Assembly (NCBI GenBank): GCA_025455795.1
Contig: JALOLW010000212.1
Span: 1 to 7,093 of the forward strand
Direction of reading: 5' to 3'
DNA: 7,093 nucleotides
DNA from: Spirosomataceae bacterium
Lineage (GTDB): Bacteria > Bacteroidota > Bacteroidia > Cytophagales > Spirosomataceae
Shown: positions 1 to 5,886 of the stretch, one piece after another
Layout: each line of letters begins with the position of its first letter
Position numbering within the stretch: position 1 is the stretch's first letter
Made by a program: the position numbers and the translations under genes
Notes under the pieces: model-generated
What the model saw: the letters and a program-made list of their open reading frames with translations, nothing else
Databases searched by the model: none
Told to the model about the DNA's origin: nothing

Positions 1-513
1 CAAGTCGCCCGTGACGCAGAGAACGTCGTTGGGTTTGGCGGTGTTTCGATACGCTATTTTGTCTTTGGCGACCGTTCCTACCACTGTAATCGAAATCATC
101 AATCCTGCACGCGAGGCCGAGGTGTCGCCGCCCACCAAGTCCACATTGTAGGCATCGCAAGCCGCTTTGATACCCGCGTACAGTTCATCTATGGCTTCTA
201 CCGAAAAACGATTGCTCAGGGCTAAACTTACGGTGATTTGCTGCGGTGTACCGTTCATGGCGGCAATGTCCGAGAAATTGACCACCGCAGCCTTGTAACC
301 GAGATGCTTGAGCGGAGTGTATGACAAATCAAAATGAACTCCCTCCACGAGCATATCGGTAGAGAGTAAGGTGTAAAAGTGCGTATCGGTGTCTATCACG
401 GCGGCGTCGTCGCCGATACCGCGAATGGTTTGTGGCAGGCGTGTGTCAAATTGCCGACGAATGCGGTCTATGAGGCCAAATTCGCCCAAAGAAGATATTT
501 CAGTACGAGTCAT
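1..513 (-). CDS. thiL: Thiamine-monophosphate kinase ThiL, N-terminal half (3' end outside window)
   Basis: ThiL phosphorylates thiamine monophosphate with ATP to give thiamine pyrophosphate, the last step of cofactor synthesis, in the cytoplasm. Reading leftward from the ATG at 511-513, an open frame of 171 codons runs off the window edge without a stop; full-length family members are about 320-350 residues, so roughly half is present. It starts MTRTEISSLGEFGLIDRI, the usual N-terminus. Family signatures seen are GIGDDAAV (residues 32-39, metal/ATP site), STDMLVEGVHF (51-61), the NFSD motif (79-82) and VGGDTS (127-132). All are intact, so the part seen shows no decay. It is divergent from msrA, with about 98 bp between the two starts. 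No Shine-Dalgarno sequence or clear -7 box was found. The family call is firm from motif order. Confidence 0.95.
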   Translation of the reverse strand, partial: MTRTEISSLGEFGLIDRIRRQFDTRLPQTIRGIGDDAAVIDTDTHFYTLLSTDMLVEGVHFDLSYTPLKHLGYKAAVVNFSDIAAMNGTPQQITVSLALSNRFSVEAIDELYAGIKAACDAYNVDLVGGDTSASRAGLMISITVVGTVAKDKIAYRNTAKPNDVLCVTGDL

Positions 514-611
514 GCTTGATTTACGAAACTTTTTGGCGCAAAGTTCGTTAAAAAAAAGAGTTTTATCGTATGTATTTACGAATCATCATTTCTACAATCA
601 TGTTACTTGAT

Positions 612-1268
612 ATGCAAGCACTCATCAAAAAAATTAGTTTTGCGGCACTGACACTTACCTCATTGGTATCGTGTGGGCAGGGGCAGTCGGCCTCAAAAAT
701 CGAAAAAATGGAAAACAACGCTAAAAAAATGACAGGATTAGAAACCGCCACTTTTGGCACGGGTTGCTTTTGGTGCACAGAGGCAGTCTATCAGGAAATG
801 AAAGGGGTAGAGTCGGTCGTATCGGGCTACGCGGGTGGCCACGTACCCAACCCCACTTACGAGCAAGTTTGCGCCAAAACTACGGGTCATGCCGAGTGTG
901 TCGAACTCAAATACGACCCCAAAGTGGTAAGCTATGCCGAGCTGTTAGAAGTGTTTTTCCGCGTACACGACCCCACCACCAAAGACCGTCAGGGCAATGA
1001 CATCGGGCCGCAGTACCGCTCGGTGATTTTTTACCACAACGAAGCCCAGAAGAATTTGGCCGAAAAAGCCATCAAAGAACTCAACGCTTCGGGGGCTTAT
1101 GCCAAGCCGATTGTGACCGAAGTAGCCCAAGCCCCCACATTTTACAAGGCCGAAGCGTACCACCAAAATTACTTTGCCAACAACCCCGACCAGGGCTACT
1201 GCGCCTTTGTAGTAGCACCCAAAGTGGATAAGTTTCGGAAAGTCTTTAAGGAAAAATTGAAGCCATAA
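612..1268 (+). CDS. msrA: Peptide-methionine (S)-S-oxide reductase MsrA, probable lipoprotein
   Basis: MsrA reduces methionine-S-sulfoxide in proteins, repairing oxidative damage. From ATG 612 the protein has 218 residues. Residues 1-21 look like a lipoprotein signal: basic start with KK, hydrophobic stretch, lipobox L-V-S-C with Cys21. That predicts an exported, lipid-anchored enzyme facing the periplasm. A polar linker (22-45) follows, then the MsrA domain: GCFWC (51-55, catalytic Cys52), GYAGG (72-76), TGHAE (91-95), HDPT, GPQYRS, AEAYHQ, and a C-terminal GYC (Cys197), the usual position of a resolving cysteine. In-frame ATGs at 570 and 600 are possible starts, but 612 gives the cleanest signal peptide. 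No Shine-Dalgarno is present, as is common in Bacteroidota. Its 3' end overlaps the opposing acyl-CoA reductase gene by 23 bp. No msrB is in the window. Confidence 0.95.
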   Translation: MQALIKKISFAALTLTSLVSCGQGQSASKIEKMENNAKKMTGLETATFGTGCFWCTEAVYQEMKGVESVVSGYAGGHVPNPTYEQVCAKTTGHAECVELKYDPKVVSYAELLEVFFRVHDPTTKDRQGNDIGPQYRSVIFYHNEAQKNLAEKAIKELNASGAYAKPIVTEVAQAPTFYKAEAYHQNYFANNPDQGYCAFVVAPKVDKFRKVFKEKLKP

Positions 1269-2259
1269 ACGCCATCGTATCCACACCGTCGGCGTAGTCT
1301 GAAAGCGTAGGAGACTGTGCTTGCCCAAAAGGCAAACTGCCTTTGTACCACCCATTTGAAGAAACCATGCACTGGATTTTATGCGAATGTTTGACGATAC
1401 GCGCTTCGAGATCTTGGTCGTACTCCTCAAAAAACAATACCGAAATCGGTGATACAAGTGCCTCACTCGCGCGGGCAAGCAGAAAGCCGTTGTCGAAGTG
1501 AGGCTCTTTGTTGATCAAATACACCGATTTGTTGTACTCGTAATTGTTGAAATACTTGTGATGCCCCACGTAAGTATCGCCTTGGGGTTCTATGGCCTCG
1601 TAAAAATTGGCAAAGTTGTAATTTTTGGGAACAAATACTTTGGCAACATTGCGACAGCCCAACCCAAAATACTGCAAAACGTCCTGCCCAAGCGCGGCCA
1701 ACTCCGCGGCCGACTCTTGGCCCGTCAAAATACCGATAGAGGTACGATTGCGACGGATGATGTGGGGTTTCTTAGAAAAGTAATATTCAAAATACCGCGC
1801 CGTGTTGTCGCTGCCAGTGGCAATAAACGCATCGGCAGCGTTGAGTCGGTCGGCGAGGGTGATGCGGGCTTGAAGCGCAGGGTAAAACTCAACGAGTTTT
1901 TCGAGAAGCGCAAATATCAGCGTGCGGTCGTCGGTGCTGAGTTTGGCCATCAAATGATGCCCGCTCAGTAGCACACACATTGCATCGTGAAAACCCACCG
2001 CAGGGATGTTTCCAGCCATCACTACACCCACTTTCTGGGGAGTAGCGGGGGTTTTTACGTCATAGTGAGAGAGCCAATTGGTTAGTTTTTGTTCGTCCAA
2101 AAATTCATCCGCTATTGCTTGTAGGGAAGTCGTAACATTATCGGGTGTAAACCAGTTATTGTACAAATACGCTTTGGTTACCAGGTCACCGTATTGTTTT
2201 TGTTGAAGCCATTGACCCAGTTTAACAAACGGTGATATTGATTTTAAAATATTTTTCAT
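1246..2259 (-). CDS. LuxC-like acyl-CoA reductase
   Basis: A 337-residue protein of the LuxC/acyl-CoA reductase family (aldehyde-dehydrogenase fold). LuxC proteins reduce activated fatty acyl groups to aldehydes with NADPH through a cysteine thioester. Visible signatures are GNIPAVGFHD (residues 83-92, GN.P motif of the nucleotide-binding region), FIATGSDNTARYFEYYF (about 145-161), and GLGCRNV (199-205), where Cys202 fits the acyl-accepting cysteine. The C-terminal region has a PFGQAQSPTLSDYADGVDTM stretch. It is shorter than bioluminescence LuxC (about 480 residues), mainly at the N-terminus. I chose ATG 2257-2259; a TTG at 2292 would add 11 hydrophobic residues and is less likely. No luxD, luxE or luciferase genes are nearby, so light production is not implied and the true substrate is unknown. 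It is divergent from the ferredoxin gene (132 bp between starts) and tail-to-tail with msrA. Confidence 0.85.
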   Translation of the reverse strand: MKNILKSISPFVKLGQWLQQKQYGDLVTKAYLYNNWFTPDNVTTSLQAIADEFLDEQKLTNWLSHYDVKTPATPQKVGVVMAGNIPAVGFHDAMCVLLSGHHLMAKLSTDDRTLIFALLEKLVEFYPALQARITLADRLNAADAFIATGSDNTARYFEYYFSKKPHIIRRNRTSIGILTGQESAAELAALGQDVLQYFGLGCRNVAKVFVPKNYNFANFYEAIEPQGDTYVGHHKYFNNYEYNKSVYLINKEPHFDNGFLLARASEALVSPISVLFFEEYDQDLEARIVKHSHKIQCMVSSNGWYKGSLPFGQAQSPTLSDYADGVDTMAFMASIFP

Positions 2260-2312
2260 CAGAATAATTATATAAAAAATACAATTTGACAAAGATTTTC
2301 AGTGTTTTACGC

Positions 2313-2341
2313 TTGACTGAAACTTTAAATAATTAAATTTG
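2313..2341 (+). promoter_or_regulatory. Bacteroidota-type promoter for the ferredoxin gene
   Basis: A TTG at 2313-2315 and a perfect TAnnTTTG box (TAAATTTG, 2334-2341) are separated by 18 bp, which fits the -33/-7 pattern of the Bacteroidota housekeeping sigma factor. The box ends 51 bp before the ferredoxin ATG, implying a leader of roughly 45 nt. The call is by pattern only; the region is AT-rich, so a chance match is possible. Confidence 0.55.
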
Positions 2342-2391
2342 TTTTTCTTTTTGCGACTACAAATATCTCAAAACTAAACGATAGTGCAATT

Positions 2392-2739
2392 ATGGCAATC
2401 ATGATTACGGACGAATGTATCAACTGCGGGGCTTGCGAGCCTGAGTGTCCGAATACAGCAATATACGAAGGAGGTGTCGAATGGACTTTTGCGGGCGGTA
2501 CCCATTTGGAGGAAATAGATTACGGCGATGGCACGGTTGTCAGCGCAAAACTGAAGCAGTCTCCCGTCTCCAATGAGTTTTATTATATTGTGACTGATAA
2601 ATGTACCGAGTGCATGGGCTTCCACGAAGAGCCACAATGCGCGGCGGTGTGTCCCGTAGATTGCTGCGTACCAGACCCCGACAACGTAGAAGATGAAGAA
2701 ACGCTCCTTGCGAAGAAAGCTTGGCTACACGCTGAGTAA
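2392..2739 (+). CDS. 2[4Fe-4S] ferredoxin of the YfhL/Alvin type
   Basis: A 115-residue cytoplasmic electron carrier. The first cluster motif is C9-x2-C12-x2-C15-x3-C19-P; the second is C71-x2-C74-x8-C83-x3-C87-P. The eight-residue loop in the second motif and the CTEC..F.E.P.C..VCP wording are characteristic of YfhL/Allochromatium-type ferredoxins, which hold two low-potential [4Fe-4S] clusters. Between the motifs lie 51 residues, about 33 more than in E. coli YfhL as I recall it; this insert (roughly 28-65) is acidic and aromatic. Two more cysteines, C91 and C92, follow the second motif. The C-terminal tail is acidic and helix-like. It is transcribed alone rightward, divergent from the acyl-CoA reductase, with its own promoter and terminator. 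The electron partner is not shown by the sequence; the reductase next door is a candidate by position only. Confidence 0.93.
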   Translation: MAIMITDECINCGACEPECPNTAIYEGGVEWTFAGGTHLEEIDYGDGTVVSAKLKQSPVSNEFYYIVTDKCTECMGFHEEPQCAAVCPVDCCVPDPDNVEDEETLLAKKAWLHAE

Positions 2740-2765
2740 CAACTAACTTGATAAATAAATACGCC

Positions 2766-2796
2766 AAAGCCCCCGAAATGTTTCGGGGGCTTTTTT
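2766..2796 (+). terminator. Rho-independent terminator after the ferredoxin gene
   Basis: A perfect inverted repeat pairs GCCCCCGAAA (2769-2778) with TTTCGGGGGC (2781-2790); the innermost A/T pairs probably open to form the loop. AAA before and a run of six T after extend it. It lies 27 bp past the ferredoxin stop and is the strongest terminator in the window. Confidence 0.9.
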
Positions 2797-3091
2797 ATTG
2801 TTTTAAAATCTAAAAATGTGTTTTTTTTGAGTTTTGGCGGTATTTTATTCGCCATCTTAAATAAAATAATATTTTGAAAAATTTAAAAAATACAGAATAA
2901 GTTAAAAACAGTATTTGATTAAAAAATTATTGCATTTATCTAAAAATAAATATTAAATTTTAAATAAAAATCATTTTTTTGACAAATATTACTTAAAAAT
3001 TAAACTAAATATTTGGAAAACATCAAAAAATACAAAATGTTTGTATCGAAAAACAAAACCACATACCACCCACTTAAAACAAAATAATATT
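2797..3091. other. Very AT-rich intergenic spacer upstream of the porin-amt unit
   Basis: About 295 bp with no supported gene. Base composition is extreme: 2941-3000 has only 4 G/C in 60, and 2881-2940 has 9 in 60. One small inverted repeat stands out, TGGCG (2835-2839) with CGCCA (2850-2854), and the palindrome ATAATATTAT lies just before the porin ATG. No sigma-54 box (TGGCAC-N5-TTGCA) is seen. The right end carries the candidate porin promoter; the rest may be a regulatory or DNA-bending region. Confidence 0.6.
3012..3043 (+). promoter_or_regulatory. Candidate promoter of the porin-amt unit
   Basis: TTTG at 3012-3015 lies 20 bp upstream of AATGTTTG (3036-3043), which differs from the TAnnTTTG consensus at one base. 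Its end is 49 bp from the porin ATG, nearly the same distance as for the -7 boxes before the ferredoxin and nucleotidyltransferase genes (51 bp each). Because the flanking DNA is so AT-rich, this remains tentative. Confidence 0.35.
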
Positions 3092-4315
3092 ATGAAAAAG
3101 TTAGAATTACTTGTTTTATGTTTGTTTTCAACTTTTTTGGCTTTTCCAAAGGGTAATGACGACCCGAAGAAATCAGACGAAAAGACAGAAGTGAAAACCG
3201 AAGCCAAAATTGAAGATGAGAAAAAAGACAAATTTACATTTTCTGGCTACTTGGATTCGTACTACATCGGCAATTTCAACAACCCCGCTTCGCGCAAAAA
3301 CATAGGAGCTACCAATGCCCGTGCTTTTGACCAGCGTGCTGGACAGTTTTCGTTGGGCTTGGTACAAACCAAGATGCAGTACAGCAACGAAAAGTCGGAC
3401 GTGGTGGTGGACTTGGCATTTGGTCCCAACGCCGACCTCGGTAACTACGGTAACGTTCTCGGCGCGCTTGGCACCAATACCAACACCGCGCTCGCCATCA
3501 AGCAGGCGTATTTCAACTGGAAAGCATCGAGTAAATTTACCCTCACCGCAGGTCAGTTTGGTACTCACATTGGCTACGAAGTGATAGATGCCCCCGTCAA
3601 TTTCAACTATTCACTTTCTAACCTCTTCAACAATGGTCCATTTTATCACATTGGTTTGAAAGGTACTTACGCATTCTCTGACAAAGCATCTTTGATGGTA
3701 GGATTGGTCAATAACGTGGACAACCTCAACGACAACAACCGCAAAAAAGGATTTATCTCGCAGTTGTTTCTGAATCCTGCCAAAGGCTGGAATGTGTATC
3801 TGAACTTTATCAATAGCAACGAAGCCAATGCCGACGACCAAGGCAACACGCCTGACGCGCACTATCGCGTATTGGATTTGGTGACTACGCTTCAAGCTAC
3901 TGACAAGCTCTTGATAGGAGCTAACGCCGCGTATGGTTCACAAAAAGGTGAATATCAAGGTGTTGTGGGCCCAACCGCTGCCATGACATGGGGCGGGGCG
4001 GCAGGTTATTTGAGCTACGCGGCATCTGATATTTTTAGTATCGGAGCGCGTTACGAGTATTTTGACAATTCAAGCGGCGTTCGGGCTTTACTCAACAAAA
4101 AAGGCGAAGGTACTTCTGTCAATTCATTGACACTCACGGGCAACTTCACCCTGGCCGACGGTCATTTGCTCATCAAACCAGAATTTAGAATGGATGCCTA
4201 CGCCAAACTTAAAGGCACTGGTGAAACCAAAATGCAACAGTTTGAGGACAACAAGGGTGATTTTACCAAAAATTCTCAATCCACTCTCGGCTTGGCGTTT
4301 ATCTACAAATTCTAA
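3092..4315 (+). CDS. Outer-membrane beta-barrel porin (BBP2/OmpL-like)
   Basis: A 407-residue predicted outer-membrane porin, most like the putative beta-barrel porin-2 family of Bacteroidota. ATG 3092 begins a signal peptide (MKKLELLVLCLFSTFLA, cleavage probably near residue 17). Then come a charged linker rich in Lys, Glu and Asp (22-47) and a barrel starting FTFSGYLDSYYIGNFN. The rest alternates short amphipathic strands with Asn/Asp/Gly-rich turns and ends in IYKF, a terminal aromatic residue typical of barrel proteins recognised for outer-membrane insertion. Other barrel-like strings are KQAYFNWKAS, LTAGQFGTHIGYE, and GARYEYFDN. The amt gene follows after 34 bp with no terminator between, so the two are probably co-transcribed, suggesting a porin that admits ammonium or another small nitrogen solute. 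Pore selectivity cannot be read from the sequence. An upstream in-frame ATG at 3041 would spoil the signal peptide. Confidence 0.85.
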   Translation: MKKLELLVLCLFSTFLAFPKGNDDPKKSDEKTEVKTEAKIEDEKKDKFTFSGYLDSYYIGNFNNPASRKNIGATNARAFDQRAGQFSLGLVQTKMQYSNEKSDVVVDLAFGPNADLGNYGNVLGALGTNTNTALAIKQAYFNWKASSKFTLTAGQFGTHIGYEVIDAPVNFNYSLSNLFNNGPFYHIGLKGTYAFSDKASLMVGLVNNVDNLNDNNRKKGFISQLFLNPAKGWNVYLNFINSNEANADDQGNTPDAHYRVLDLVTTLQATDKLLIGANAAYGSQKGEYQGVVGPTAAMTWGGAAGYLSYAASDIFSIGARYEYFDNSSGVRALLNKKGEGTSVNSLTLTGNFTLADGHLLIKPEFRMDAYAKLKGTGETKMQQFEDNKGDFTKNSQSTLGLAFIYKF

Positions 4316-4349
4316 CCTAATCAATTACAACAAAACCATTTTATACATC

Positions 4350-5672
4350 ATGAAAAAGTACATCCCATTGCTTATTTTGTTGGGTATTGCGATTTTGGGC
4401 GTCGTTCAGCCTTCAATTCCCACCCAAATCGTCACCGAAGGCATCAACTCTGGCGATACCGCTTGGATGCTCGTTGCCACGGCCTTTGTATTGCTGATGA
4501 CCCCAGGCTTGGCGTATTTCTACGGCGGGATGGTCAATCACAAAAACGTGATTTCGACCATGTTGCAGAGTTTTATTGCGATGGGCATCATCAGTATTGT
4601 ATGGGTAGTCGTAGGTTTTAGCCTTGCTTTTGGTGACTCAATTGGTGGCTGGATTGGAGACCCTTCTACATTCTTTATGTTCAAGGGAGTACTTGACGGC
4701 AAACCTTGGTCATTGGCCCCTACGATTCCGTTGGCGTTGTTTGCGTTTTTCCAGTTGAAATTTGCCGTGATTACGCCAGCCCTTGTCAATGGCTCGATGG
4801 CCGAGCGTATCAACTTCCGCTCGTATGTTTTGTTCATGATTTTGTTTAGTGTTTTAGTTTATTCACCATTGGCTCACTGGACTTGGCATCCCGACGGTTT
4901 CTTGTTCAAGATGGGGGTGTTGGATTTTGCGGGTGGTACGGTCGTGCACATGAGCGCGGGTTGGGCTGCTTTGGCGGGTGCGTTGTACTTGAAGCGTCGT
5001 CAGGCGCACGTAGAAGCCAACTTTTTGCCCCCTGCCAACATTCCCTACGTATTGTTGGGAACAGGCTTGTTGTGGTTCGGATGGTTTGGTTTCAATGCGG
5101 GTTCGGCTGTTGGGTCGGGGCCGTTGGCCGTGTCGGCACTGGGGGCTACCAATACTGCTGCCGCTGCCGCAGGTATCGCTTGGGTATTGTTTGACGTAGC
5201 CAAAGGCAAAAAACCCTCGGCTTTGGGCTTTGCGATTGGCGCAGTAGTAGGTTTGGTAGCTATCACACCTGCTTGCGGTTTTGTCACTATTTCGCAGTCT
5301 ATTTTTATAGGAGCAATTTCGGCCATCGTGTCCAACTACCTCGCACACCTTCGTACCAAGACTACTTTGGATGACACCCTCGACGTGTTCCCTTGCCACG
5401 GGGTAGGCGGTATGATGGGAATGTTGATGACTGGCGTGTTTGCTTCAAAAGCTATCAACGCCGCTGTCGTGGACGAAGGTTTGGCGTATGGCCAGTTCAC
5501 ACTTTTCAAAAACCATTTGATTGCTTTGGTCATCGTATCCGTGTTTGCTTTTGTAATGTCTTACGTTGTGCTTTTTATTACTGATAAAATCCTTCCTTTG
5601 CGTGTATCAGAAGAAGACGAAAAGGCAGGGTTGGATATCAGTCAGCACGATGAGTTTTTGGTAGAAGCATAA
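4350..5672 (+). CDS. amt: Ammonium transporter of the Amt/MEP/Rh family
   Basis: A 440-residue inner-membrane channel/transporter that takes up ammonium. From ATG 4350 there is a hydrophobic signal-like N-terminus (residues 4-19), then DTAWMLVATAFVLLMTPGLAYFYGG (37-60), the standard first transmembrane segment of Amt proteins, and about ten more hydrophobic segments. The pore's twin histidines are seen as H200 in GGTVVHMSAG and H350 in FPCHGVGG. D192 in LDFAGG and the aromatic WTWHPDG stretch (177-183) fit the recruitment/vestibule region. NGSMAERINF (147-156) is also a family hallmark. The C-terminal tail from about 412 is cytoplasmic and charged; in the family this part is where P-II proteins act. 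No glnK/P-II gene is adjacent, unlike the common glnK-amtB arrangement. It lies 34 bp after the porin gene. Length is normal and no key residue is missing. Confidence 0.97.
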   Translation: MKKYIPLLILLGIAILGVVQPSIPTQIVTEGINSGDTAWMLVATAFVLLMTPGLAYFYGGMVNHKNVISTMLQSFIAMGIISIVWVVVGFSLAFGDSIGGWIGDPSTFFMFKGVLDGKPWSLAPTIPLALFAFFQLKFAVITPALVNGSMAERINFRSYVLFMILFSVLVYSPLAHWTWHPDGFLFKMGVLDFAGGTVVHMSAGWAALAGALYLKRRQAHVEANFLPPANIPYVLLGTGLLWFGWFGFNAGSAVGSGPLAVSALGATNTAAAAAGIAWVLFDVAKGKKPSALGFAIGAVVGLVAITPACGFVTISQSIFIGAISAIVSNYLAHLRTKTTLDDTLDVFPCHGVGGMMGMLMTGVFASKAINAAVVDEGLAYGQFTLFKNHLIALVIVSVFAFVMSYVVLFITDKILPLRVSEEDEKAGLDISQHDEFLVEA

Positions 5673-5720
5673 TATAAAGCACTATCCTGCTCTTATGTAA
5701 ACACTTAAAGCCCACCAACG

Positions 5721-5764
5721 AGACCACAGGCGAATAGTTCGCTATTCGGTTGACTGTGGTTTTG
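5721..5764 (+). terminator. Hairpin, probable terminator of the porin-amt transcript
   Basis: A two-part stem: ACCACAG (5723-5729) with CTGTGGT (5754-5760), and inside it CGAATAG (5731-5737) with CTATTCG (5742-5748) closed by a TTCG tetraloop. The stems are separated by an asymmetric internal loop (1 versus 5 nt). Only a short T run (TTTT, 5760-5763) follows, so it could instead be a transcript-stabilising or repeated extragenic hairpin. Confidence 0.5.
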
Positions 5765-5775
5765 TTGTACTCCGT

Positions 5776-5813
5776 TGAAGCTACTGGCACTTGCTGGTAG
5801 CTTCATCTGTTTT
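5776..5813 (+). terminator. Second tandem hairpin after amt
   Basis: TGAAGCTAC (5776-5784) pairs perfectly with GTAGCTTCA (5797-5805) around a 12-nt loop, followed by TCTGTTTT. With the hairpin just upstream it makes a tandem pair between amt and the nucleotidyltransferase gene, consistent with a double transcription stop. The T tract is interrupted, which lowers the confidence. Confidence 0.5.
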
Positions 5814-5828
5814 ATAAGAAGATTTGTC

Positions 5829-5836
5829 TATCTTTG
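5829..5836 (+). promoter_or_regulatory. -7 promoter box for the nucleotidyltransferase gene
   Basis: TATCTTTG is a perfect match to the Bacteroidota -7 consensus TAnnTTTG, located 51 bp before the ATG at 5887 and just downstream of the tandem hairpins. No clear TTG is found at the -33 distance; CTG at 5807-5809 is the nearest. It suggests this gene starts its own transcript. Confidence 0.5.
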
Positions 5837-5886
5837 CTTCAAAGAATTCTGCACAAAACCGTTCTTCAACTGGCGAAAAGTAAGAA

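Noticed and set aside
514..611. Possible promoter boxes between thiL and msrA (GAACTTTG on the minus strand)
   Set aside because: One mismatch to the -7 consensus and no TTG at the right distance; not better than chance in AT-rich DNA.
945..1478. 177-residue minus-strand frame across the end of msrA
   Set aside because: It overlaps two well-supported genes in another frame and has no recognisable protein character; it is a shadow of coding DNA.
2260..2297. Possible -7 box for the acyl-CoA reductase (AATCTTTG on the minus strand at 2290-2297)
   Set aside because: It has a mismatch to TAnnTTTG and no -33 element upstream.
2835..2854. Inverted repeat TGGCG/CGCCA as a terminator
   Set aside because: The stem has only 5 bp, with a 10-nt loop and no T run after it, and a strong terminator already lies just upstream; it is more plausible as an operator or chance.
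4863..5399. 178-residue minus-strand frame inside amt
   Set aside because: It lies wholly antisense to the transporter, whose motifs are unmistakable; the frame is rich in Arg, Ser and Gln as expected from the reverse of a membrane protein gene.
5785..5796. TGGCAC followed by TTGC, resembling a sigma-54 promoter near an ammonium transporter gene
   Set aside because: The two elements are adjacent instead of five bases apart, the site is downstream of amt, and it forms the loop of a hairpin.
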